Assembly (NCBI RefSeq): GCF_014133895.1
Contig: NC_050731.1
Location: 310,001-374,000 of the forward strand
Length of the DNA: 64,000 nt
From: Torulaspora globosa
Taxonomy: Eukaryota; Ascomycota; Saccharomycetes; Saccharomycetales; Saccharomycetaceae
Reading direction: 5' to 3'
Numbering within the stretch: position 1 is the stretch's first letter; every line of letters starts with the position of its first letter. A program made the translations under genes and the position numbers. This document shows positions 59,858 through 64,000 of the stretch, one piece after another. Below the pieces are notes generated by a model that saw only the letters and a list, made by a program, of their open reading frames with translations, made no database searches and had not been told where the DNA came from.

Positions 59858-60471
59858 CGAAATTAAAGAGAGTAAAACAAAAATGAAGAATAGAAAACGA
59901 ATGGAAAGGTTAAGATTGTCGGACTTGAGGCTATCATGGCCGCCAGATCACTAGCACAGATCAAACTGCTATCCTTTTTATATACCGGACACTCATTTCT
60001 GGACTGCTGGTTCCACAAGAGGCCAAGATACAACTCCTAAAGCAGACATCGATGCAGATCAGAGACCAGTTTAGTTCTATTCTTGGTTACATAAACAAAA
60101 ATTGGGTCCCTAGCATCACTTCCCGATCCTGCCGACTAATACGTTCCTAACCAGCCTTTAACGCAGCCATCTGAAATTTCAGGCTGCATCGCTTCGCGTG
60201 CGCCACAGACAGAGAAGGAACAACAAGACATGTTCAGAGAAGAGAATCTGAATGGCTTGCGATGACTCGCACTACATGACAACTATCGATATAATCTGCG
60301 CAAGACAGGATCCAAGGCAATGTCCCCAGAGCCCTTGTCTGTTTGTAGTAACCCTATCTTGCCTCAGATGTTACCCGCCTTAGCCGAACTTGTCACCTCG
60401 AAAAGAAGCTGATCACCGCTTTAAGAACTACCTACCAGACGCCCAACTAGACACGCAACAACTGGACTGCA
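59858..60471. promoter_or_regulatory. Divergent promoter ASH1 / MTR2
   Basis: A 614-bp region. For ASH1: TATATA at 59979-59984, and two inverted AACCAGC motifs at 60006-60012 (minus) and 60149-60155 (plus), matching the Swi5/Ace2 core ACCAGC. For MTR2: a Reb1 core TTACCCG at 60371-60377, about 95 bp before its ATG. No gene is seen. Confidence 0.6.
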
Positions 60472-61026
60472 ATGAGCCGCTATGGTGGCGGGAATATAAG
60501 CAACGCCAGCGGGGGCAACAGATCTCAGATCGCCGAACTATTCGTCAAGAAAATTCTCGCCCATCTCGACGACACAGACCCGCAGAAACTGAACCAGTTC
60601 CTAAATCTTTTCAACTCAAACAACTGCAAAGTCGTATTCAATGCAACGCCTTTTGCACAATTGCCGCTATTCCTCCAGATGTGGCAAAACCAGATAGTGC
60701 AGACACAACACGCCCTCACAGCGGTTGACTACCACGTGATTCCAGGTTCCCAAACAGTGATCTTCAACGTTAACTGTAAAGTACGTTTCGATGAGAGTGG
60801 CAAGGACAAGATGGGACAGGATGCAACTGTATCACCCGGAGAACAGAAACTGCAACACCAAAAACACAGGCCTGCAAACAGACCGCTCTGGGGAACCTAC
60901 TTCGGAGTGTCGCTGCAGCTAGTCGTCGAAGAGAGACTATTCAGCAACGATATGAACGGAGTTATCCTAGCGTTCAACTACAACATGATCTACAAACCAG
61001 ACGACTCGCTGATAACCGTCAATTGA
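60472..61026 (+). CDS. MTR2: mRNA export factor Mtr2
   Basis: The protein has 184 residues, the same length as S. cerevisiae Mtr2, starting MSRYGGGNISNASGGNRSQI. It has an NTF2-like fold: helix IAELFVKKILAHLDD, then NNCKVVFNATPFAQLPLFLQMWQ, the strand VDYHVIPGSQTVIFNVNCKV, and the C-terminal LVVEERLFSNDMNGVILAFNYNMIY. It forms the heterodimer with Mex67 that carries mRNA and pre-60S particles through nuclear pores. Its order beside ASH1 matches YKL185W-YKL186C. Confidence 0.95.
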   Translation: MSRYGGGNISNASGGNRSQIAELFVKKILAHLDDTDPQKLNQFLNLFNSNNCKVVFNATPFAQLPLFLQMWQNQIVQTQHALTAVDYHVIPGSQTVIFNVNCKVRFDESGKDKMGQDATVSPGEQKLQHQKHRPANRPLWGTYFGVSLQLVVEERLFSNDMNGVILAFNYNMIYKPDDSLITVN

Positions 61027-61536
61027 TACGAAGCCTGATATCTCGGATCGATGGGAAAATCCAACAACTTTCTCTAAACGAGCTTTGTCGCAAAAACAAA
61101 GCCGTTCGTGCCGCTCGTTCCGCGAGATCCGCGAGATCCGTCCTGTTTCTCTGTGCGCCGTGCGTAGATCACTCTGCAAAGGGCTCTTTTGACACTTTTT
61201 CAGAGCCTGCTTTGCTTCGTCAGGCTATTGGGAGGAGAAGATGCAATTGTTGCATCATTTGTTTCTCGTTGAGAGGATCGCTTTTGTTTATGTGATGAGT
61301 AATGAAGAGGATCCTCATTTCGGTGTTTAGTTCGGGGCTTACTTCGTTCAAGAGATTTCTCCAACCAAATGTCGGATTTAGAAGGCATCTCAGTAGTATT
61401 TGTTGAGCGTTCTCCTCAAATTAGCGAAATTTTTCTCTGTATTGTTTGGGAATGAGATTATAAAAACTGAACAGTTGACTATTGTCATTATTCTGATCTT
61501 CCTCTCGGCATCTGGGCAAGTGTAGCAGTTGGCGTA
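61027..61536. other. Intergenic region MTR2 / INA1-FAT3
   Basis: A 510-bp gap between same-strand genes. It contains two tandem CGCGAGATC units (61121-61138), an ATTGG box near 61228 and a TATA box TATAAAAA (61459-61466), 71 bp before the next ATG. I see no gene in it. Confidence 0.5.
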
Positions 61537-63579
61537 ATGTTGTTGGGTAAGCAATTTGGGTTGGCTATATGTGCCCTTTTTCTGTTTACTACGTTTATCT
61601 TGGTCATCGTGGCCATTTGCGGTTCGACTGCAAACTACAAGCCTTTGACTAATATCTATATTGGTTCTGCGGATATTTCTCATATCAATGTCACTAAGGT
61701 TATTCCGCAGTTTGGCCCCATTTTGACCATTGTCGGTACGGCTTTGAACTCCGGCAACAGCTCTTTGGAGACGTTTTTCCCCGTTTTGCATAGATTGGTC
61801 GGTACGCCGGGGTTTGCTCCTCTTTTGACAATGCTTTCCAACGCGGAGGATACGGAGACCTCGGTTTCGTCGTTGGTTGAGCTAGCTCCGTTGGCTTTGT
61901 CGTCTAATGGGTCCGCTGCTGCCGCACAGCAGCTGTCTCAGGTGGATCAGCTGTTGAGATACTCGACCAACGCTACCGAAACGTTGCAGGGTTTGGAGTC
62001 CCTGGTTGAGGCATCGATGGAGGATCCTACCAGTAATTCATCCGCGGTGGTCTTGGAGCTGTTGAAAGATTCGAACGATTCGTTGAGCTCGACTGATGCC
62101 CTGCTGACTTTGAACAATATGAGTGCGACCGAGAAGGCTCAGTTGGCTCCTGTCTTCGCTCTTTTCCAGGTCTCAGATAACAAGACGGTCACTTTCGATT
62201 CTTTGGCCACTCTGGTGAGCAGTCCAGTCTCTGGTGATTTAGCGCAAACGTTGTTTTTGGCGCTGAACCAATCGAGTAACTTGACGCAAACATTGCAGCA
62301 GTTGGGATCGATCGCCCCCGAGAATTCTAGACCAGCCTTGAATGCTGTAGGTGCATTGATCGCTTCCTCGTCTTCTCCAAACACTACTTTGAGCTCTTTG
62401 AGAACTCTCATAGAGAGCAACGTTACTTCGTCGCCCTCGGCACAAGAGGCGTTTACATCTTTGGCTACTTTGGTTAGAAACGGTGAGAATGACACTTTGG
62501 TAGTGGAGTCTGTTCAGTCGCTAGCAACAACCAATTCCACAAGCTCCACGGAACAGCTGGTTTCCTTGAAACAGTTGCTTGAAGCTTCTAACAACGGCAC
62601 TGGTACCTTGCAAGTCATGGGAAACTTGCAGCAGGGATTGGCTGCTGATAACAGCACGGCTCAATATATATCTCCTTTGGTGTCCCTGCTAGAGTCATCG
62701 AGCGACCCTCACGCGACTTTTACGTCTTTGATTGCTTTTACCGCATGGGCGCAGGCAAATCCGGCCACGTTCGCACCCGTTGCTGGCATCTTACTCAGTG
62801 CTCAAGAGAACCCAGTTCCAACTGAAGAACAACTGAATGCTTTGACTCCAGAGATTTTGCAGTACTTCCATGTTAACACAAAGTACCAGCTGTCGATTTT
62901 TACGCTATGCGAAAGGGATCTCTACAACAACATTCAATCATGTTCTGCGTCGCACGCTGTGCAGGACTTGGATTTCAGAAGTATTATCTGGAACGACTTA
63001 GTCGACTCCGACTTCGCACCCTACTTGGTCGCCCTGAATGTTACCGAAGATTCGCTACACCTCGAAGGTAAACTATTGAACAGACAACATGAATACGTGC
63101 CTGCGGTTGAGGCCACTTTGGCTTTCTGTTTGATCTCTATCATTCTTTCCTTTTTCCTATTGCTGGCGGTGCTATACCTGATCGTGAGACGCCGCGTGCT
63201 AGGCAACAAGCCATGGTTCGCTATAATCTTCACTTGCTTGTTATACACCTTGTTCACCTGCCTCGCTGCCATTATCGTCACGGCAATCATCGGAATCATC
63301 AAATCCGGTACTGCAGATGACAATTACGGTGTGGTTTTTACTGCTAGCCAGGCGTTTTTGGGATTGCTGTGGACGTCGTTTGCCCTATCGCTAATTTGCC
63401 CAGTCTTGCTAATCATGGCGTGGTTGAGCGACAAAAGAGAGCGCAAGAAGGCGGAACCTGTCATGGTTGAGAACGAACCTTCTGCGAATACGAGTGACAG
63501 CCTCTCATCGTCGGCCAATAACGCAAACAGCATTCCCGACCCTGAGAAGAACAACGCTACGCCGATCGTGACCAATTAA
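61537..63579 (+). CDS. FAT3: SUR7/PalI-family plasma-membrane protein, INA1/FAT3-like
   Basis: A 680-residue protein from ATG 61537. The first transmembrane segment (about 8-28, FGLAICALFLFTTFILVIVA) is followed by a very long extracellular region (30-520) and three more segments (about 525-550, 560-590, 605-630), with a Ser/Asn-rich cytosolic tail. This is the SUR7/PalI topology. Residues 96-425 are built of about nine degenerate 32-40-residue units, with sequons at N145, N180, N215, N248, N282, N318 and N353. It corresponds to YLR413W (INA1, 675) and its duplicate YKL187C (FAT3, 750); here there is one copy. FAT3 is reported to be needed for fatty acid uptake. The mechanism is unknown. Confidence 0.88.
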   Translation: MLLGKQFGLAICALFLFTTFILVIVAICGSTANYKPLTNIYIGSADISHINVTKVIPQFGPILTIVGTALNSGNSSLETFFPVLHRLVGTPGFAPLLTMLSNAEDTETSVSSLVELAPLALSSNGSAAAAQQLSQVDQLLRYSTNATETLQGLESLVEASMEDPTSNSSAVVLELLKDSNDSLSSTDALLTLNNMSATEKAQLAPVFALFQVSDNKTVTFDSLATLVSSPVSGDLAQTLFLALNQSSNLTQTLQQLGSIAPENSRPALNAVGALIASSSSPNTTLSSLRTLIESNVTSSPSAQEAFTSLATLVRNGENDTLVVESVQSLATTNSTSSTEQLVSLKQLLEASNNGTGTLQVMGNLQQGLAADNSTAQYISPLVSLLESSSDPHATFTSLIAFTAWAQANPATFAPVAGILLSAQENPVPTEEQLNALTPEILQYFHVNTKYQLSIFTLCERDLYNNIQSCSASHAVQDLDFRSIIWNDLVDSDFAPYLVALNVTEDSLHLEGKLLNRQHEYVPAVEATLAFCLISIILSFFLLLAVLYLIVRRRVLGNKPWFAIIFTCLLYTLFTCLAAIIVTAIIGIIKSGTADDNYGVVFTASQAFLGLLWTSFALSLICPVLLIMAWLSDKRERKKAEPVMVENEPSANTSDSLSSSANNANSIPDPEKNNATPIVTN

Positions 63580-64000
63580 AGACTCCAAAGAAATGGAAAA
63601 AAAAAGACACCGGCTCTTACATAATCTAATCAGCCTCTAATTAATTAATCTGTATTAATGTTTCTCCCATTATCATGGTACTTCTCGTAGCACAATGTAG
63701 GCTCTTCAGATGACACATTCTGATTTTCCGTCATTATACTTTCGGCGTTAAAGATCACCTAAGACCGAAATGTAACCCGGCCTTATAGCGTAGAGGGATC
63801 CATGTGGGGAAGGTCTAGGATCATGCCCCTTTGAAACAACATCTCTGAATCAGAACTAAATCTATATAAAAACAGGGCTTCTGATCTGATCGGGGAGCGC
63901 TCGAGGATGAAAGATTTGTTCCAAGTTAGGGCCGCTTAAGAGAGTATACCGTTTGTCCAAGTTGCGTTACCCGCCATGTTATCGCTGATCGTCCGAGTAT
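63580..64000. other. Intergenic end of window, possible promoter of next gene
   Basis: It starts with a terminator-like A-run (near 63595) and TTAATTAATTAA (about 63639-63650). Further right are a CCCCT stress-type element (near 63826), a CTATATAAAAA TATA box (near 63862) and a Reb1 core TTACCCG (about 63967-63973). An ATG at 63976 opens a frame to the window edge, too short to judge. By gene order a PXA2-like gene (YKL188C) could follow on +. Confidence 0.4.

Overview
This is chromosomal DNA of a budding yeast (Saccharomycetaceae). Thirty-six protein genes are packed tightly on both strands, almost all without introns. The only spliced gene is RPL31, which has a GTATGT donor and a TACTAAC branch point. 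Gene identities below come from recognising the encoded proteins and the conserved gene order; no database search was run. Most start codons were moved inward to the first plausible ATG, because several open frames extend upstream through TTG, GTG or CAA-complement codons.

The gene order interleaves three Saccharomyces cerevisiae segments: YLR392-YLR413, YDL066-YDL077 and YKL181-YKL187. Orientation is consistent throughout: YLR 'W' genes lie on +, and YDL and YKL 'W' genes lie on -. Genes kept as duplicate pairs in S. cerevisiae (BDF1/BDF2, RPL31A/B, INA1/FAT3) occur once. This is the unduplicated, pre-whole-genome-duplication arrangement, so the organism is a non-WGD yeast (Lachancea, Torulaspora, Zygosaccharomyces or a relative). 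I cannot name the species.

Layout. 0-6 kb is rich in mitochondrial genes: ART10 (partial), ATP10, an unrecognised 66-residue probable mitochondrial membrane protein, IDP1, meiotic CST9, then COX8 and COX9 diverging from one promoter. 6-21 kb holds VPS33, AFG2, CBS1, SKI2, the BET-family gene BDF1, YET3 and DUS3. 21-35 kb holds SFP1, SEI1 (seipin), AHK1, BRE1, DUS4, the C/D snoRNA snR63, RPL31, RXT3, a YLR407W-like gene and BLS1. 35-64 kb holds VPS39, UTP21, VIP1, CTR3, PRS1, BER1, FAS1, LOT5, SPE1, ASH1, MTR2 and an INA1/FAT3-like membrane protein. The window ends in an intergenic stretch or the start of another gene.

Functional groupings include two HOPS subunits (VPS33, VPS39) with the BLOC-1 subunit BLS1; respiratory-chain genes (ATP10, COX8, COX9, CBS1); and a growth and ribosome-biogenesis set (SFP1, AFG2, DUS3, DUS4, UTP21, PRS1, RPL31, snR63). 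Several of that set carry PAC or RRPE-like promoter motifs. Other promoters carry motifs that fit their gene: URS1 before CST9, HAP/CCAAT between COX8 and COX9, a Mac1 site before CTR3 and Swi5-type sites before ASH1.

I found no mobile element, CRISPR array, tRNA or convincing new multi-gene system. The most interesting unexplained structure is in the last gene: its extracellular region has about nine degenerate helical repeats, with N-glycosylation sequons spaced about every 35 residues.
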